Positions 32,929 to 46,739 of a stretch of DNA of 64,000 nt are shown in pieces. Position 1 is the stretch's first letter, and the number at the start of each line of letters is the position of its first letter. The notes under the pieces were generated by a model that saw only the letters and a list, made by a program, of their open reading frames with translations, was not told the DNA's origin and did no database searches. This DNA comes from Pseudomonas putida (GTDB lineage Bacteria; Pseudomonadota; Gammaproteobacteria; Pseudomonadales; Pseudomonadaceae), in assembly GCF_028682395.1 (NCBI RefSeq), contig NZ_JANHLC010000002.1, positions 248,001 through 312,000 on the forward strand. Reading direction: 5' to 3'. The translations under genes and the position numbers were made by a program.

Positions 32929-34254
32929 ATGGCACTGACACGCGAACAGCAAATTGCAGCCCTTGAAAAAGACTGGGCTGAAAACCCGCGCTGGAAAGGC
33001 GTGACTCGCACCTACTCCGCTGCCGACGTCGTTCGTCTGCGTGGTTCGGTTCAACCTGAGCACACTCTGGCCCGCATGGGTGCCGAGAAGCTCTGGAACC
33101 TGGTGACCCAGGGCGCCAAGCCGGCTTTCCGCCCAGAGAAAGATTTCGTCAACTGCATGGGCGCCCTGACCGGCGGCCAGGCTGTACAACAAGTCAAGGC
33201 TGGCATCCAGGCGATCTACCTGTCCGGCTGGCAAGTAGCTGCGGACAACAACTCCGCCGAATCGATGTACCCTGACCAATCGCTGTACCCAGTCGATTCC
33301 GTACCGACCGTGGTCAAGCGCATCAACAACTCGTTCCGTCGTGCCGACCAGATCCAGTGGAAAGCCGGTAAAAACCCGGGCGACGCAGGCTACATCGACT
33401 ACTTCGCACCGATCGTGGCTGACGCCGAAGCCGGTTTCGGCGGCGTACTGAACGCCTACGAGCTGATGAAGAGCATGATCGAAGCAGGCGCCGCCGGCGT
33501 TCACTTCGAAGACCAGCTGGCTTCCGTGAAGAAATGCGGCCACATGGGCGGCAAGGTACTGGTTCCAACCCAGGAAGCCGTACAAAAGCTGACCGCGGCT
33601 CGTCTGGCTGCCGACGTTGCCGGTGTACCGACCATCATCCTGGCCCGTACCGACGCCAACGCTGCTGACCTGCTGACTTCCGACTGCGACCCGTACGACC
33701 AGCCGTTCGTGACTGGCACCCGTACCCAGGAAGGTTTCTACAAAGTGCGCGCCGGCCTGGACCAAGCCATCGCTCGCGGCCTGGCTTACGCGCCATATGC
33801 CGACCTGATCTGGTGCGAAACCGCCAAGCCGGACCTGGACGAGGCTCGTCGCTTCGCCGAAGCGATCAAGAAGGAATACCCGGACCAACTGCTGTCCTAC
33901 AACTGCTCGCCTTCCTTCAACTGGAAGAAAAACCTGGACGACGCGACCATCGCCAAGTTCCAGCGCGAACTGTCGGCCATGGGTTACAAGCACCAGTTCA
34001 TCACCCTGGCGGGCATCCACAACATGTGGCACAGCATGTTCAACCTGGCGCACGACTACGCCCGCAACGACATGACCGCCTACGTGAAACTGCAAGAGCA
34101 GGAATTCGCTGACGCCGCCAAAGGCTACACCTTCGTGGCGCACCAGCAGGAAGTAGGCACCGGCTACTTCGACGACATGACCACCGTCATCCAGGGTGGC
34201 TCGTCCTCGGTTACCGCCCTGACCGGCTCGACCGAAGAAGAACAGTTCCACTGA
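32929..34254 (+). CDS. aceA: Isocitrate lyase
   Basis: 441 residues from ATG 32929 (ACGAGG upstream). Splits isocitrate to glyoxylate and succinate, the first step of the glyoxylate shunt. The active-site motif KKCGHMGGK (201-209, nucleophile Cys203) is intact, with upstream ADAEAGFGG metal-binding region. The length is that of the E. coli-type enzyme (434 aa), not the longer 530-residue form. It competes with Icd/Idh encoded 10 kb away for isocitrate. A terminator follows. Confidence 0.97.
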   Translation: MALTREQQIAALEKDWAENPRWKGVTRTYSAADVVRLRGSVQPEHTLARMGAEKLWNLVTQGAKPAFRPEKDFVNCMGALTGGQAVQQVKAGIQAIYLSGWQVAADNNSAESMYPDQSLYPVDSVPTVVKRINNSFRRADQIQWKAGKNPGDAGYIDYFAPIVADAEAGFGGVLNAYELMKSMIEAGAAGVHFEDQLASVKKCGHMGGKVLVPTQEAVQKLTAARLAADVAGVPTIILARTDANAADLLTSDCDPYDQPFVTGTRTQEGFYKVRAGLDQAIARGLAYAPYADLIWCETAKPDLDEARRFAEAIKKEYPDQLLSYNCSPSFNWKKNLDDATIAKFQRELSAMGYKHQFITLAGIHNMWHSMFNLAHDYARNDMTAYVKLQEQEFADAAKGYTFVAHQQEVGTGYFDDMTTVIQGGSSSVTALTGSTEEEQFH

Positions 34255-34313
34255 TTGATCGTCAACAGGCCGCGCCAGGACGTGTAAACAACCACTGGAA
34301 CGCCTGAAAAACT

Positions 34314-34344
34314 AACGCCCCGACTGGTTCGGGGCGTTTTTTTT
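34314..34344 (+). terminator. Terminator of aceA
   Basis: AACGCCCCGA/TCGGGGCGTT stem-loop followed by T8. Confidence 0.92.
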
Positions 34345-34545
34345 AGCCTGGCGATTGCCCGCTCGGCATTCCATGAGGCGCACGGCGCCTGCAAACAGAT
34401 CGACGATAAGCGCCGAAGCGTTGACCCAACGCACCCCGGGGCGCGGAAAAAACAGTTAAAAGCGGCAGGCAACTAGTTCGCAAGCTACTATATTAAGGCA
34501 ACTTCCCGATGCGCCTGCGATGGGTGGATTAAAACCAACGCAAAC

Positions 34546-34564
34546 AATACTGATTATCATTTAG
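34546..34564. promoter_or_regulatory. Fur-box-like site upstream of nuoA
   Basis: AATACTGATTATCATTTAG matches the palindromic Fur consensus GATAATGATTATCATTATC at 14 of 19 positions, including an unbroken TGATTATCATT core. It lies about 250 bases before nuoA. Confidence 0.5.
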
Positions 34565-34606
34565 ACCAAGCTTTATTCATTACAACAACCACAAAAGTTA
34601 TTTAAC

Positions 34607-34650
34607 AAAAGCCCCGCTAATGCCCGCAGGGCCTGACCCACAGGGCTTTT
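34607..34650 (+). promoter_or_regulatory. Hairpin element in nuo leader
   Basis: Outer arms AAAAGCCC and GGGCTTTT enclose a second small stem (GCCCGCAGGGC, 34622-34632). The T4 end could act as a weak attenuator; no long T tract follows. Confidence 0.35.
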
Positions 34651-34816
34651 GGCGAACCCTATGTCCTTATTTCAATAAATAATTTCGCCCTAGAAAATTT
34701 ACTTGCTCGGTGTTTACCCATAAAATCACCGGGATTGATTGCGCTGCGACATATCGTCACTGCTTTATTACTTTTTCAAGCTCAGAGACCTTTGCTCTCT
34801 GTTAAGGATTACCAGC

Positions 34817-35230
34817 ATGCCCGAAGCGACAGGACTCATGGCCCACAACTGGGGCTTTGCCATTTTCCTTCTCGGCGTTGTCGGCCTCTGCGCCTTCATG
34901 CTCGGTGTCTCCAGCCTCCTCGGGTCAAAAGCCTGGGGCCGCAGCAAAAACGAACCGTTCGAGTCCGGCATGCTACCTACAGGTGGCGCCCGCTTGCGGC
35001 TCTCAGCCAAATTCTATCTGGTCGCGATGCTCTTCGTGATCTTCGATATCGAAGCCCTCTTTCTCTTTGCCTGGTCTGTGTCCGTCCGCGAAAGCGGCTG
35101 GACCGGATTTGTCGAAGCTCTCGTTTTCATAGCAATTCTGTTGGCAGGCCTTGTCTACCTTTTCCGAGTGGGGGCGCTTGATTGGGCTCCGCAAGCTCGT
35201 CTTAAGCGGCAAGCGAAGCTGAAACAATGA
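34817..35230 (+). CDS. nuoA: NADH-quinone oxidoreductase subunit A
   Basis: 137 residues from ATG 34817 (AAGGAT upstream), three membrane helices. Small membrane subunit of complex I near the quinone entry; the loop between helices 1 and 2 contains the conserved [11 protein letters not shown] segment and helix 2 the [14 protein letters not shown] acidic motif. First gene of the 13-gene nuo operon. Confidence 0.96.
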   Translation: MPEATGLMAHNWGFAIFLLGVVGLCAFMLGVSSLLGSKAWGRSKNEPFESGMLPTGGARLRLSAKFYLVAMLFVIFDIEALFLFAWSVSVRESGWTGFVEALVFIAILLAGLVYLFRVGALDWAPQARLKRQAKLKQ

Positions 35231-35240
35231 GGCTTTGGCA

Positions 35241-35915
35241 ATGCAATACAATCTCACCAGGATCGACCCCGATGCTCCTAACGAGCAGTATCCGATCGGC
35301 GAGCGGGAAACCGTTTCCGATCCGTTAGAAGATCAAGTCCACAAAAACATCTTCATGGGCAAGCTCGAAGACGTGCTGAGCGGTGCAGTCAACTGGGGGC
35401 GTAAAAACTCCCTGTGGCCGTACAACTTCGGCCTGTCCTGCTGCTACGTGGAAATGACCACCGCCTTCACGGCGCCCCACGACATCGCCCGCTTCGGCGC
35501 CGAAGTCATCCGGGCATCACCGCGCCAGGCCGACTTCATGGTCATTGCCGGTACCTGCTTTATCAAGATGGCTCCGATCATCCAGCGTCTCTATGAGCAA
35601 ATGCTCGAACCCAAGTGGGTCATCTCCATGGGCTCGTGCGCCAACTCCGGTGGCATGTACGACATCTACTCCGTAGTTCAGGGGGTGGACAAGTTCCTGC
35701 CCGTGGACGTCTACGTGCCTGGCTGCCCGCCCCGCCCAGAAGCATTTCTGCAAGGCCTGATGCTGTTGCAGGAATCGATTGGCAAGGAGCGTCGCCCACT
35801 TTCCTGGGTCGTCGGCGATCAAGGCGTGTACCGCGCCGAGATGCCGTCGCAAAAGGAACAGCGCCGCGAACAGCGTATTCAGGTGACCAACCTGCGCAGC
35901 CCCGACGAAGTCTGA
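35241..35915 (+). CDS. nuoB: NADH-quinone oxidoreductase subunit B
   Basis: 224 residues from ATG 35241, placed eight bases after GAGG; a TTG six bases earlier is less likely. Carries the terminal [4Fe-4S] cluster N2 that reduces quinone. Ligand cysteines are in [16 protein letters not shown] and VPGCPPRPE. Peripheral arm subunit bound to NuoCD and NuoA/H. Confidence 0.98.
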   Translation: MQYNLTRIDPDAPNEQYPIGERETVSDPLEDQVHKNIFMGKLEDVLSGAVNWGRKNSLWPYNFGLSCCYVEMTTAFTAPHDIARFGAEVIRASPRQADFMVIAGTCFIKMAPIIQRLYEQMLEPKWVISMGSCANSGGMYDIYSVVQGVDKFLPVDVYVPGCPPRPEAFLQGLMLLQESIGKERRPLSWVVGDQGVYRAEMPSQKEQRREQRIQVTNLRSPDEV

Positions 35916-35969
35916 TCCAGACCTGCTTCTTATCCAGAAACGAGTAACTGGCTTCATTCTTTACGTTGA

Positions 35970-37769
<1,800 letters not shown>

Positions 37770-37771
37770 GC

Positions 37772-38269
37772 ATGAACAGCACGCTTATCCAGACAGACCG
37801 TTTCGCCCTCAGCGAAACCGAGCGCTCGGCCATCGAGCACGAGCTGCATCACTACGAGGACCCGCGCGCGGCGTCCATCGAAGCCCTGAAAATTGTCCAG
37901 AAGGAACGTGGCTGGGTGCCTGACGGCGCGCTCTACGCCATCGGCGAGATCCTCGGCATCCCCGCCAGCGACGTCGAAGGCGTGGCCACCTTCTATAGCC
38001 AGATCTTCCGCCAGCCGGTCGGTCGCCACATCATCCGCGTGTGCGACAGCATGGTCTGCTATATCGGCGGCCATGAGTCGGTGGTCAGTCAGATCCAGAG
38101 CACCCTGGGCATCGGCCTCGGCCAGACCACCGCAGACGGGCGTTTCACCCTGCTGCCGGTCTGCTGCCTGGGCAACTGCGACAAGGCGCCGGCGCTGATG
38201 ATCGACGACGACACCTTCGGTGACGTACAGCCGGCCGGCGTTGCCAAATTGCTGGAGGGCTACGTATGA
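37772..38269 (+). CDS. nuoE: NADH-quinone oxidoreductase subunit E
   Basis: 165 residues. Thioredoxin-like [2Fe-2S] subunit (cluster N1a). The cysteine ligands are visible in [11 protein letters not shown] and [12 protein letters not shown]. It binds NuoF in the NADH dehydrogenase module. Its stop overlaps nuoF by four bases. Confidence 0.97.
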   Translation: MNSTLIQTDRFALSETERSAIEHELHHYEDPRAASIEALKIVQKERGWVPDGALYAIGEILGIPASDVEGVATFYSQIFRQPVGRHIIRVCDSMVCYIGGHESVVSQIQSTLGIGLGQTTADGRFTLLPVCCLGNCDKAPALMIDDDTFGDVQPAGVAKLLEGYV

Positions 38270-39621
38270 CCCTGACTTCCTTCGGCCCTGCCAACCGCAT
38301 CGCGCGCTCGGCAGAAACCCACCCACTGACCTGGCGTCTGCGTGACGACGGCGAAGCGGTGTGGCTCGACGAATACCAGGCCAAGGACGGCTATGCCGCC
38401 GCGCGCAAGGCATTCGCCGACCTGTCCCAGGACGATATCGTCCAGACCGTCAAGGACGCCGGCCTCAAGGGCCGCGGCGGCGCAGGCTTCCCCACGGGTG
38501 TAAAGTGGGGCCTGATGCCCAAAGACGAATCCATGAACATCCGCTACCTGCTGTGCAACGCGGATGAAATGGAGCCCAACACCTGGAAGGACCGCATGCT
38601 GATGGAGCAACTGCCCCATCTGCTGATCGAAGGCATGCTGATCAGCGCCCGCGCGCTGAAGACCTACCGCGGCTATATCTTCCTGCGGGGCGAATACACC
38701 ACCGCCGCCAAGCACCTCAACCGTGCCGTGGAAGAAGCCAAGGCCGCCGGCCTGCTGGGCAAGAACATTCTGGGCAGCGGCTTCAATTTCGAGCTGTTCG
38801 TCCACACCGGCGCCGGGCGTTACATTTGCGGTGAAGAAACCGCCCTGATCAACTCCCTCGAAGGCCGCCGCGCCAACCCGCGCTCCAAGCCGCCCTTCCC
38901 TGCCGCCGTTGGCGTGTGGGGCAAGCCGACCTGCGTAAACAACGTCGAAACCCTGTGCAACGTGCCAGCGATCATCGGCAATGGCACCGACTGGTACAAA
39001 TCCCTTGCCCGCGAAGGCAGTGAAGACCACGGCACCAAGTTGATGGGCTTCTCCGGTAAGGTGAAGAACCCGGGCCTGTGGGAACTGCCATTCGGCGTCA
39101 CCGCCCGCGAGCTGTTCGAAGACTACGCCGGCGGCATGCGCGATGGCTTCAAGCTCAAGTGCTGGCAGCCAGGCGGCGCCGGGACCGGCTTCCTGCTGCC
39201 CGAGCACCTGGACGCACAAATGTACGCAGGCGGCATCGCCAAAGTGGGCACCCGGATGGGTACCGGCCTGGCCATGGCGGTCGACGATAGCGTCAACATG
39301 GTGTCGCTGCTGCGCAATATGGAAGAGTTCTTCGCCCGTGAATCGTGCGGCTTCTGCACCCCGTGCCGCGACGGCCTGCCATGGAGCGTCAAGCTCCTGC
39401 GCGCCCTCGAGAACGGTGAAGGCCAGGCCGGCGATATCGAGACCCTGCTGGGTCTAGTCGGCTTCCTCGGTCCAGGCAAGACCTTCTGTGCTCACGCACC
39501 GGGCGCCGTGGAACCATTGGGCAGCGCAATCAAGTATTTCCGTCCGGAGTTCGAGGCCGGCATCGCGCCTAGCAGCGCTGCCGTACCGCCTCTGGCGAAG
39601 CCGATCGTCGTCGGCGCGTAA
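38266..39621 (+). CDS. nuoF: NADH-quinone oxidoreductase subunit F
   Basis: 451 residues. Binds NADH, FMN and [4Fe-4S] cluster N3. [17 protein letters not shown] is the NADH/FMN Gly-rich region, [15 protein letters not shown] the flavin region and [12 protein letters not shown] the cluster site. Electron entry point of complex I. A 127-base gap with no gene separates it from nuoG. Confidence 0.98.
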   Translation: MTLTSFGPANRIARSAETHPLTWRLRDDGEAVWLDEYQAKDGYAAARKAFADLSQDDIVQTVKDAGLKGRGGAGFPTGVKWGLMPKDESMNIRYLLCNADEMEPNTWKDRMLMEQLPHLLIEGMLISARALKTYRGYIFLRGEYTTAAKHLNRAVEEAKAAGLLGKNILGSGFNFELFVHTGAGRYICGEETALINSLEGRRANPRSKPPFPAAVGVWGKPTCVNNVETLCNVPAIIGNGTDWYKSLAREGSEDHGTKLMGFSGKVKNPGLWELPFGVTARELFEDYAGGMRDGFKLKCWQPGGAGTGFLLPEHLDAQMYAGGIAKVGTRMGTGLAMAVDDSVNMVSLLRNMEEFFARESCGFCTPCRDGLPWSVKLLRALENGEGQAGDIETLLGLVGFLGPGKTFCAHAPGAVEPLGSAIKYFRPEFEAGIAPSSAAVPPLAKPIVVGA

Positions 39622-39748
39622 CCGTATCGAGCGAGGGCGGTCCGTGCCGCCCTCCCTTCGCCTGAAGCCGCACCCTTGATGCGCCAGGCGAGCACCAGGA
39701 TTCCATTAGCCACGCCCGCAGACGCGGGCCAACGAAGAACTTTGAACC

Positions 39749-42463
39749 ATGGCCACTATCCACGTAGACGGCAAAGCGCTCGAAGTCGATGGGGCAGACA
39801 ACCTATTACAGGCATGTCTCTCCCTAGGCCTCGACATCCCGTATTTCTGCTGGCACCCCGCGCTTGGTAGCGTCGGTGCCTGCCGCCAGTGCGCGGTCAA
39901 GCAATACACCGACGAAAACGACACCCGTGGTCGTATCGTCATGTCCTGCATGACCCCCGCCACCGACAACACCTGGATCTCCATCGACGATGAAGAATCC
40001 AAGGCCTTCCGGGCCAGCGTCGTCGAATGGCTGATGACCAACCACCCCCACGACTGCCCGGTCTGTGAGGAAGGCGGTCACTGCCACCTGCAAGACATGA
40101 CCGTGATGACCGGCCACAACGAGCGCCGCTATCGCTTCACCAAGCGCACCCACCAGAACCAGGACCTCGGCCCGTTCATTTCCCACGAAATGAACCGCTG
40201 CATCGCCTGCTACCGTTGCGTGCGGTTCTACAAGGACTACGCCGGCGGCACCGACCTGGGCGTATACGGTGCCCACGACAACGTGTACTTCGGTCGCGTT
40301 GAAGACGGCACCCTGGAAAGCGAGTTCTCCGGCAACCTCACCGAGGTCTGCCCGACCGGCGTGTTCACCGACAAGACCCACTCCGAGCGCTACAACCGCA
40401 AGTGGGACATGCAGTTCGCGCCAAGTATCTGCCATGGCTGCTCCAGCGGGTGCAACATCAGCCCGGGCGAGCGCTACGGCGAACTGCGCCGCATCGAGAA
40501 CCGTTTCAACGGCTCGGTGAACCAGTACTTCCTGTGCGACCGCGGCCGTTTCGGCTACGGCTACGTCAACCGTGAAGACCGTCCCCGCCAGCCGCTGCTC
40601 GCCAATGGTACCAAGCTGAGCCTGGACGACGCCCTGGACAAGGCCGCCGACCTGCTGCGCGGCCGTAACATCGTCGGTATCGGTTCGCCACGTGCCAGCC
40701 TGGAGAGCAACTACGCCCTGCGCGAGCTGGTCGGTGCCGAGCATTTCTACTCGGGCATCGAAGCCGGCGAGCTGGAGCGCATCCGCCTGGTCGCGCAGAT
40801 CCTCAAGGACAGCCCGCTGCCGATTCCGAACATGCGCGAGATCGAAGATCACGACGCCGTGTTCGTGTTGGGTGAAGACCTGACCCAGACCGCCGCCCGT
40901 ATCGCCCTGTCCCTGCGCCAGTCGGTCAAGGGCAAGGCCGAGGAAATGGCCGAAGCCATGCGCGTTCAGCCATGGCTCGACGCTGCGGTGAAAAACATTG
41001 GCCAGCACGCGCTGAACCCACTGTTTATCGCCAGCCTGGCTGAAACCAAGCTCGACGACGTAGCCGAAGAGTGCGTCCATGCCGCCCCTGACGACCTGGC
41101 CCGTATCGGCTTCGCCGTGGCCCACGCCCTCGACGCCAGCGCCCCGGCCGTTGAAGGCCTGGACAGCGAAGCACTGGCACTGGCGCAACGCATCGCCAAT
41201 GCCCTGCTGGCCGCCAAGCGCCCGCTGATCATTGCCGGTACTTCCCTGGGTTCCAAGGCGCTGCTCGAAGCCGCTGCCAACATCGCCAAGGCCCTCAAGC
41301 TGCGTGACAAGGCCGGCTCCCTGAGCCTGGTCGTACCGGAAGCCAACAGCCTGGGCCTGGCCCTGCTGGGTGGCGAGTCCGCCGATGCCGCGCTGCAAGC
41401 GGTGATCGATGGCCAGGCCGACGCCATCGTCGTGCTGGAAAACGACCTGTACACCCGCGTTGACGCAGCCAAGGTCGATGCAGCCTTGACCGCAGCCAAA
41501 GTGGTGATCGTCGCCGACCACCAGAAGACCGCCACCGCCGAACGCGCCCACCTGGTACTGCCAGCGGCGAGCTTCGCCGAAGGCGACGGCACCCTGGTCA
41601 GCCAGGAAGGCCGCGCCCAGCGCTTCTTCCAGGTCTATGACCCGCAATACCTGAATGCCGAGATCCTCGTGCACGAAGGCTGGCGTTGGCTGCACGCTCT
41701 GCGCGCGACCCTGCTGAACAAGCCGGTGGACTGGACCCAACTCGACCACGTGACCGCTGCCTGCGCCGCGAGCACTGCCGAACTGGCCGCCATCGTCGAC
41801 GCCGCACCGTCCGCCGCATTCCGCATCAAAGGCATGAAACTGGCCCGCGAGCCTCTGCGCTACAGCGGCCGCACGGCCATGCGCGCCAATATCAGCGTGC
41901 ACGAACCACGCACCCCGCAAGACCCGGACACCGCGTTCGCCTTCTCCATGGAAGGCTACTCGGGCTCCGCCGAACCGCGCCAGCAAGTGCCATTTGCCTG
42001 GTCGCCGGGTTGGAACTCGCCACAGGCCTGGAACAAGTTCCAGGACGAAGTCGGGGGTCATCTGCGTGCCGGTGACCCGGGCACCCGTCTGATCGAGCCC
42101 CAGGGCGACCGTCTGAGCTGGTTCGCCAGCGTGCCGCGGGCCTTCTCCCCGGCCCAGGGTACCTGGCAGGTCGTGCCGTTCTTCCACCTGTTTGGCAGCG
42201 AGGAAAACTCCTCCCGCGCCGCGCCGGTTCAAGAGCGCATTCCTGCGCCCTACATCGCACTGGCCAAGGCTGAAGCCGATCGCCTGGGCGTCAATGAAGG
42301 TGCCCTGCTGAGCTTCAACGTCGCTGGCAAGACCCTGCGTCTGCCCCTGCGCATCAATGAAGAACTGGGCGCTGGCCTGGTGGCACTGCCGGCAGGTCTG
42401 GCCGGTATTCCACCGGCCATCGTCGGCACATCCGTTGACGGTCTGCAGGAGGCGGCGCAATGA
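39749..42463 (+). CDS. nuoG: NADH-quinone oxidoreductase subunit G
   Basis: 904 residues. N-terminal ferredoxin-like [2Fe-2S] domain ([18 protein letters not shown]-terminal cysteine near residue 68), His/Cys-ligated N5 ([14 protein letters not shown]), N4 ([13 protein letters not shown]) and an extra N7 site ([11 protein letters not shown] followed by FLCDRGR), the last typical of the E. coli branch. The rest is a molybdopterin-oxidoreductase-like domain without cofactor. Overlaps nuoH by four bases. Confidence 0.97.
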   Translation: MATIHVDGKALEVDGADNLLQACLSLGLDIPYFCWHPALGSVGACRQCAVKQYTDENDTRGRIVMSCMTPATDNTWISIDDEESKAFRASVVEWLMTNHPHDCPVCEEGGHCHLQDMTVMTGHNERRYRFTKRTHQNQDLGPFISHEMNRCIACYRCVRFYKDYAGGTDLGVYGAHDNVYFGRVEDGTLESEFSGNLTEVCPTGVFTDKTHSERYNRKWDMQFAPSICHGCSSGCNISPGERYGELRRIENRFNGSVNQYFLCDRGRFGYGYVNREDRPRQPLLANGTKLSLDDALDKAADLLRGRNIVGIGSPRASLESNYALRELVGAEHFYSGIEAGELERIRLVAQILKDSPLPIPNMREIEDHDAVFVLGEDLTQTAARIALSLRQSVKGKAEEMAEAMRVQPWLDAAVKNIGQHALNPLFIASLAETKLDDVAEECVHAAPDDLARIGFAVAHALDASAPAVEGLDSEALALAQRIANALLAAKRPLIIAGTSLGSKALLEAAANIAKALKLRDKAGSLSLVVPEANSLGLALLGGESADAALQAVIDGQADAIVVLENDLYTRVDAAKVDAALTAAKVVIVADHQKTATAERAHLVLPAASFAEGDGTLVSQEGRAQRFFQVYDPQYLNAEILVHEGWRWLHALRATLLNKPVDWTQLDHVTAACAASTAELAAIVDAAPSAAFRIKGMKLAREPLRYSGRTAMRANISVHEPRTPQDPDTAFAFSMEGYSGSAEPRQQVPFAWSPGWNSPQAWNKFQDEVGGHLRAGDPGTRLIEPQGDRLSWFASVPRAFSPAQGTWQVVPFFHLFGSEENSSRAAPVQERIPAPYIALAKAEADRLGVNEGALLSFNVAGKTLRLPLRINEELGAGLVALPAGLAGIPPAIVGTSVDGLQEAAQ

Positions 42464-43467
42464 CCTGGTTCACACCTGATGTGATCGACGTGATTATCAC
42501 GGTGATCAAGGCCATCGTCATTCTGTTGGCCGTGGTCGTTGCCGGTGCGCTGTTGAGCTTCGTCGAGCGACGTCTGCTGGGCTGGTGGCAGGACCGCTAC
42601 GGTCCGAACCGCGTTGGCCCGTTCGGCATGTTCCAGATCGCCGCCGACATGCTGAAGATGTTCTTCAAGGAAGACTGGACCCCACCGTTCGCCGACAAGG
42701 TGATTTTCACCCTGGCCCCGGTGGTCGCCATGAGCGCCTTGCTGATCGCTTTCGCGATCATCCCGATCACCCCGACCTGGGGCGTGGCGGACCTGAACAT
42801 CGGCCTGCTGTTCTTCTTCGCCATGGCCGGTTTGTCGGTCTACGCGGTGCTGTTCGCCGGCTGGTCGAGCAACAACAAGTTTGCCCTGCTGGGCGCCTTG
42901 CGGGCCTCGGCCCAGACCGTATCCTACGAAGTGTTCATGGGCCTCGCGCTGATGGGCATCGTGGTGCAGGTCGGCTCGTTCAACATGCGCGACATCGTTG
43001 AGTACCAGGCTCAGAACCTGTGGTTCATCATTCCGCAGTTCTTCGGTTTCTGTACCTTCTTCATCGCTGGCGTAGCCGTGACTCACCGTCACCCCTTCGA
43101 CCAGCCGGAAGCGGAACAGGAACTGGCCGACGGTTACCACATCGAATATGCCGGCATGAAATGGGGCATGTTCTTCGTCGGCGAATACATCGGCATCATC
43201 CTGATCTCGGCGCTGCTGGTCACCCTGTTCTTCGGTGGCTGGCACGGTCCGTTCGGCATCCTGCCGCAACTGTCCTTCGTCTGGTTCGCCCTGAAGACCG
43301 CGTTCTTCATCATGCTGTTCATCCTGCTGCGCGCCTCTATCCCGCGCCCGCGTTATGACCAGGTGATGGATTTCAGCTGGAAATTCTGCCTGCCACTGAC
43401 CCTGATCAATTTGCTGGTGACCGCTGCGGTTGTGTTGTTGCACACGCCAGCGGCCGCGGTTCAGTGA
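42460..43467 (+). CDS. nuoH: NADH-quinone oxidoreductase subunit H
   Basis: 335 residues with eight membrane helices. Connects the peripheral arm to the membrane arm; the first cytosolic loop [19 protein letters not shown] and the [20 protein letters not shown] acidic loop lie at the quinone chamber. Confidence 0.97.
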   Translation: MTWFTPDVIDVIITVIKAIVILLAVVVAGALLSFVERRLLGWWQDRYGPNRVGPFGMFQIAADMLKMFFKEDWTPPFADKVIFTLAPVVAMSALLIAFAIIPITPTWGVADLNIGLLFFFAMAGLSVYAVLFAGWSSNNKFALLGALRASAQTVSYEVFMGLALMGIVVQVGSFNMRDIVEYQAQNLWFIIPQFFGFCTFFIAGVAVTHRHPFDQPEAEQELADGYHIEYAGMKWGMFFVGEYIGIILISALLVTLFFGGWHGPFGILPQLSFVWFALKTAFFIMLFILLRASIPRPRYDQVMDFSWKFCLPLTLINLLVTAAVVLLHTPAAAVQ

Positions 43468-43478
43468 GGATTTGACCC

Positions 43479-44027
43479 ATGTTCAAATATATTGGTGACA
43501 TCGTTAAGGGTACCGGTACCCAGTTGCGCAGCCTGGTGATGGTGTTCGGTCACGGCTTTCGCAAACGCGACACCCTGCAATACCCGGAAGAAGCGGTCTA
43601 CCTGCCGCCGCGTTATCGCGGTCGTATCGTCCTGACCCGCGACCCCGACGGCGAGGAACGCTGCGTAGCCTGCAACCTGTGCGCCGTGGCCTGCCCGGTG
43701 GGTTGCATCTCGCTGCAGAAGGCCGAGACCGAAGACGGTCGCTGGTACCCGGACTTCTTTCGCATCAACTTCTCGCGCTGCATTTTCTGCGGCCTCTGCG
43801 AGGAAGCCTGCCCGACCACCGCCATCCAGCTGACACCGGATTTCGAAATGGCCGAGTTCAAGCGTCAGGACCTGGTTTACGAGAAAGAAGATCTGCTGAT
43901 CTCCGGCCCCGGCAAGAACCCTGACTACAACTTCTATCGCGTCGCTGGTATGGCGGTTGCCGGGAAGCCCAAAGGGGCTGCCCAGAACGAAGCCGAGCCG
44001 ATCAACGTGAAGAGCTTGCTCCCTTAA
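43479..44027 (+). CDS. nuoI: NADH-quinone oxidoreductase subunit I
   Basis: 182 residues. Ferredoxin-type subunit with two complete [4Fe-4S] motifs, [12 protein letters not shown] and [12 protein letters not shown] (clusters N6a and N6b), passing electrons toward NuoB. N-terminal amphipathic helix contacts the membrane. Confidence 0.98.
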   Translation: MFKYIGDIVKGTGTQLRSLVMVFGHGFRKRDTLQYPEEAVYLPPRYRGRIVLTRDPDGEERCVACNLCAVACPVGCISLQKAETEDGRWYPDFFRINFSRCIFCGLCEEACPTTAIQLTPDFEMAEFKRQDLVYEKEDLLISGPGKNPDYNFYRVAGMAVAGKPKGAAQNEAEPINVKSLLP

Positions 44028-44036
44028 GGAAGAAAG

Positions 44037-44537
44037 ATGGAATTCGCTTTCTATTTCGCATCGGGTATTGCAGTGGTGGCCACGCTTCGCGTCGTCACCA
44101 ACACCAACCCCGTGCACGCCCTGCTCTACCTGATTATCTCGCTGATCGCCGTGGCGATGACCTTCTTCAGCCTCGGCGCACCGTTCGCCGGCGTTCTGGA
44201 AGTGATCGCCTACGCCGGCGCCATCATGGTCCTGTTCGTGTTCGTGGTGATGATGCTCAACCTCGGCCCTGCCGCGGTGGTGCAGGAGCGCAGTTGGCTT
44301 ACGCCCGGGATCTGGGGTGGACCGACGGTACTCGCCGCCCTGCTGCTGGCCGAACTGCTCTACGTGCTGTTCGCCCACCCAAGTGGCGTGAGCATCGGCC
44401 ATACCACCATTGACGCCAAGGCCGTGGGCATCAGCCTGTTCGGGCCTTATCTGCTGGTGGTCGAGCTGGCTTCGATGCTGCTGCTGGCTGCAGCCATCAC
44501 GGCCTTCCACCTGGGCCGCAACGAGGCGAAGGAGTAA
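44037..44537 (+). CDS. nuoJ: NADH-quinone oxidoreductase subunit J
   Basis: 166 residues, five membrane helices. The third helix ([20 protein letters not shown]) has the pi-bulge region important for coupling. Membrane-arm subunit between NuoH and NuoK. Confidence 0.96.
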   Translation: MEFAFYFASGIAVVATLRVVTNTNPVHALLYLIISLIAVAMTFFSLGAPFAGVLEVIAYAGAIMVLFVFVVMMLNLGPAAVVQERSWLTPGIWGGPTVLAALLLAELLYVLFAHPSGVSIGHTTIDAKAVGISLFGPYLLVVELASMLLLAAAITAFHLGRNEAKE

Positions 44538-44541
44538 GACT

Positions 44542-44850
44542 ATGCCTGCTATCCCTCTAGAACACGGCCTGGCAGTTGCCGGCGTATTGTTCTGCCTCGG
44601 CCTGGTCGGCCTGATGGTGCGCCGCAACATCCTGTTCGTGCTGATGAGCCTGGAGGTCATGATGAATGCCTCCGCCCTGGCATTCATCGTGGCCGGCAGC
44701 CGCTGGGCGCAACCGGATGGACAAGTCATGTTCATCCTGGTGATCAGCCTGGCAGCCGCCGAGGCCAGTATTGGCCTGGCGATCCTGTTGCAGCTGTATC
44801 GCCGCTTCCACACGCTCGATATCGACGCTGCCAGTGAGATGCGCGGATGA
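44542..44850 (+). CDS. nuoK: NADH-quinone oxidoreductase subunit K
   Basis: 102 residues from ATG 44542 with AAGGAG upstream. Three membrane helices, with the conserved buried glutamates in [10 protein letters not shown] and [11 protein letters not shown] that carry protons. Overlaps nuoL by four bases. Confidence 0.97.
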   Translation: MPAIPLEHGLAVAGVLFCLGLVGLMVRRNILFVLMSLEVMMNASALAFIVAGSRWAQPDGQVMFILVISLAAAEASIGLAILLQLYRRFHTLDIDAASEMRG

Positions 44851-46700
44851 ACCTTCTCTTTCTGACTTTCGTATTCCCCCTGATCGGTTTCCTGCTGCTG
44901 TCGTTCTCCCGTGGACGCTTCTCGGAAAACCTCTCGGCACTGATCGGTGTCGGCTCCATCGGCCTGTCCGCCATCGTCACCGCCTGGGTGATCTGGCAGT
45001 TCAACGTCGCGCCGCCCGAAGGCGGCCACTACACCCAGGTGTTGTGGCAGTGGATGTCGGTGGACGGCTTCGCGCCGAACTTCGCCCTCTATCTGGACGG
45101 CCTGTCGGTCACCATGCTCGGCGTGGTCGTCGGCGTCGGCTTCCTGATCCACCTGTTCGCTTCGTGGTACATGCGCGGTGAAGACGGTTACTCGCGCTTC
45201 TTCGCCTACACCAACCTGTTTATCGCCAGCATGCTGTTCCTGATCCTGGGCGATAACCTGTTGTTCCTGTACTTCGGCTGGGAAGGCGTGGGCCTGTGCA
45301 GCTACCTGTTGATCGGTTTCTACTACAGCAACCGCAACAACGGCAACGCTGCCCTCAAGGCCTTTATCGTCACCCGTATCGGCGACGTGTTCATGGCCAT
45401 CGGCCTGTTTATCCTGTTTCAGCAACTGGGCACGCTCAATGTCCAGGAACTGCTGGTACTGGCCCCGCAGAAGTTCCAGGCCGGTGATTTCTGGATCACC
45501 CTGGCAACCCTGATGCTGCTGGGTGGTGCGGTCGGCAAATCGGCACAACTGCCGCTGCAGACCTGGCTTGCGGACGCGATGGCCGGCCCGACGCCGGTTT
45601 CGGCCCTGATCCACGCCGCAACCATGGTCACCGCCGGTGTCTACCTGATCGCCCGGACCCACGGCCTGTTTACCCTGGCACCGGACATCCTGCACCTGGT
45701 CGGCGTGGTCGGCGGCGTGACCCTGGTCCTGGCCGGTTTCGCGGCCCTAGTCCAGACCGATATCAAGCGTATCCTCGCCTACTCGACCATGAGCCAGATC
45801 GGCTACATGTTCCTGGCCCTGGGCGTCGGTGCCTGGGACGGCGCGATCTTCCACCTGATGACCCACGCCTTCTTCAAGGCCCTGCTGTTCCTCGCTTCCG
45901 GTGCGGTGATCGTGGCCTGCCATCACGAGCAGAACATCTTCAAGATGGGCGGTCTGTGGAAGAAACTGCCACTGGCCTACGCCAGCTTCATCGTCGGCGG
46001 CGCGGCGCTCTCGGCCCTGCCACTGGTGACCGCCGGCTTCTACTCCAAGGACGAGATCCTCTGGGAGGCCTTTGCCAGCGGCAACCACGGCCTGCTGTAC
46101 GCCGGCCTGGTCGGTGCATTCATGACCTCGCTGTACACCTTCCGCCTGATCTTCATCGCATTCCACGGTGAAGCCAAGACCGAAGCCCACGCGGGCCATG
46201 GCATTGCCCACTGGCTGCCGCTGTCGGTGCTGATTGTGCTGTCGACCTTTGTCGGCGCCATGATCGTTCCGCCCCTGCACGGTGTGCTGCCGCAGAGCGT
46301 CGGCCATGCCGGCGGCGACGCCAAGCACAGCCTGGAAATCGCCTCGGGCGCCATCGCCCTGGCCGGTATCCTGCTGGCGGCCCTGCTGTTCCTGGGCAAG
46401 CGCCGCTTCGTCAGCGCCATCGCCAACAGTGGTATCGGTCGCGTGCTGTCGGCCTGGTGGTTCGCCGCCTGGGGCTTCGACTGGATCTACGACAAGCTGT
46501 TCGTCAAGCCGTACCTGATGATCAGCCACATGCTGCGCAAAGACCCGCTTGACCAGACCATTGGCCTGATCCCGCGCATGGCCAAGGGTGGACACGATGC
46601 CCTGAGCCGTACCGAGACCGGTCAACTGCGTTGGTATGCCGCGTCGATTGCAGCCGGTGCGGTGCTGGTGCTTGGCGCCGTCGTACTGGTAGCGGTCTGA
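44847..46700 (+). CDS. nuoL: NADH-quinone oxidoreductase subunit L
   Basis: 617 residues. Antiporter-like distal proton channel with about 14 core helices plus a C-terminal lateral helix. The family core [38 protein letters not shown] and the [13 protein letters not shown] helix with its key Lys/His are intact. Confidence 0.97.
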   Translation: MNLLFLTFVFPLIGFLLLSFSRGRFSENLSALIGVGSIGLSAIVTAWVIWQFNVAPPEGGHYTQVLWQWMSVDGFAPNFALYLDGLSVTMLGVVVGVGFLIHLFASWYMRGEDGYSRFFAYTNLFIASMLFLILGDNLLFLYFGWEGVGLCSYLLIGFYYSNRNNGNAALKAFIVTRIGDVFMAIGLFILFQQLGTLNVQELLVLAPQKFQAGDFWITLATLMLLGGAVGKSAQLPLQTWLADAMAGPTPVSALIHAATMVTAGVYLIARTHGLFTLAPDILHLVGVVGGVTLVLAGFAALVQTDIKRILAYSTMSQIGYMFLALGVGAWDGAIFHLMTHAFFKALLFLASGAVIVACHHEQNIFKMGGLWKKLPLAYASFIVGGAALSALPLVTAGFYSKDEILWEAFASGNHGLLYAGLVGAFMTSLYTFRLIFIAFHGEAKTEAHAGHGIAHWLPLSVLIVLSTFVGAMIVPPLHGVLPQSVGHAGGDAKHSLEIASGAIALAGILLAALLFLGKRRFVSAIANSGIGRVLSAWWFAAWGFDWIYDKLFVKPYLMISHMLRKDPLDQTIGLIPRMAKGGHDALSRTETGQLRWYAASIAAGAVLVLGAVVLVAV

Positions 46701-46739
46701 TATGAACCTTGCGAAATTGCGAAAGGAATTGAGCCCGTC

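Larger units (their letters stand above)
34345..34816 (+). other. nuo upstream region (472 bases after the aceA terminator)
   Basis: No gene. It is AT-rich from 34480 to 34700 and should contain the nuo promoter. A Fur-box-like site and a GC-rich hairpin element inside it are listed separately. A TATATT at 34488-34493 could be a -10, but no paired -35 is convincing. Confidence 0.5.

Noticed and set aside
39824..42460. 878-codon minus-strand frame
   Set aside because: Exact antisense of nuoG; Gly/Gln/Ala/Val-rich without domains.
43461..45695. 744-codon minus-strand frame across nuoI-nuoL
   Set aside because: Antisense shadow, no domain, His/Gln/Asp-rich.
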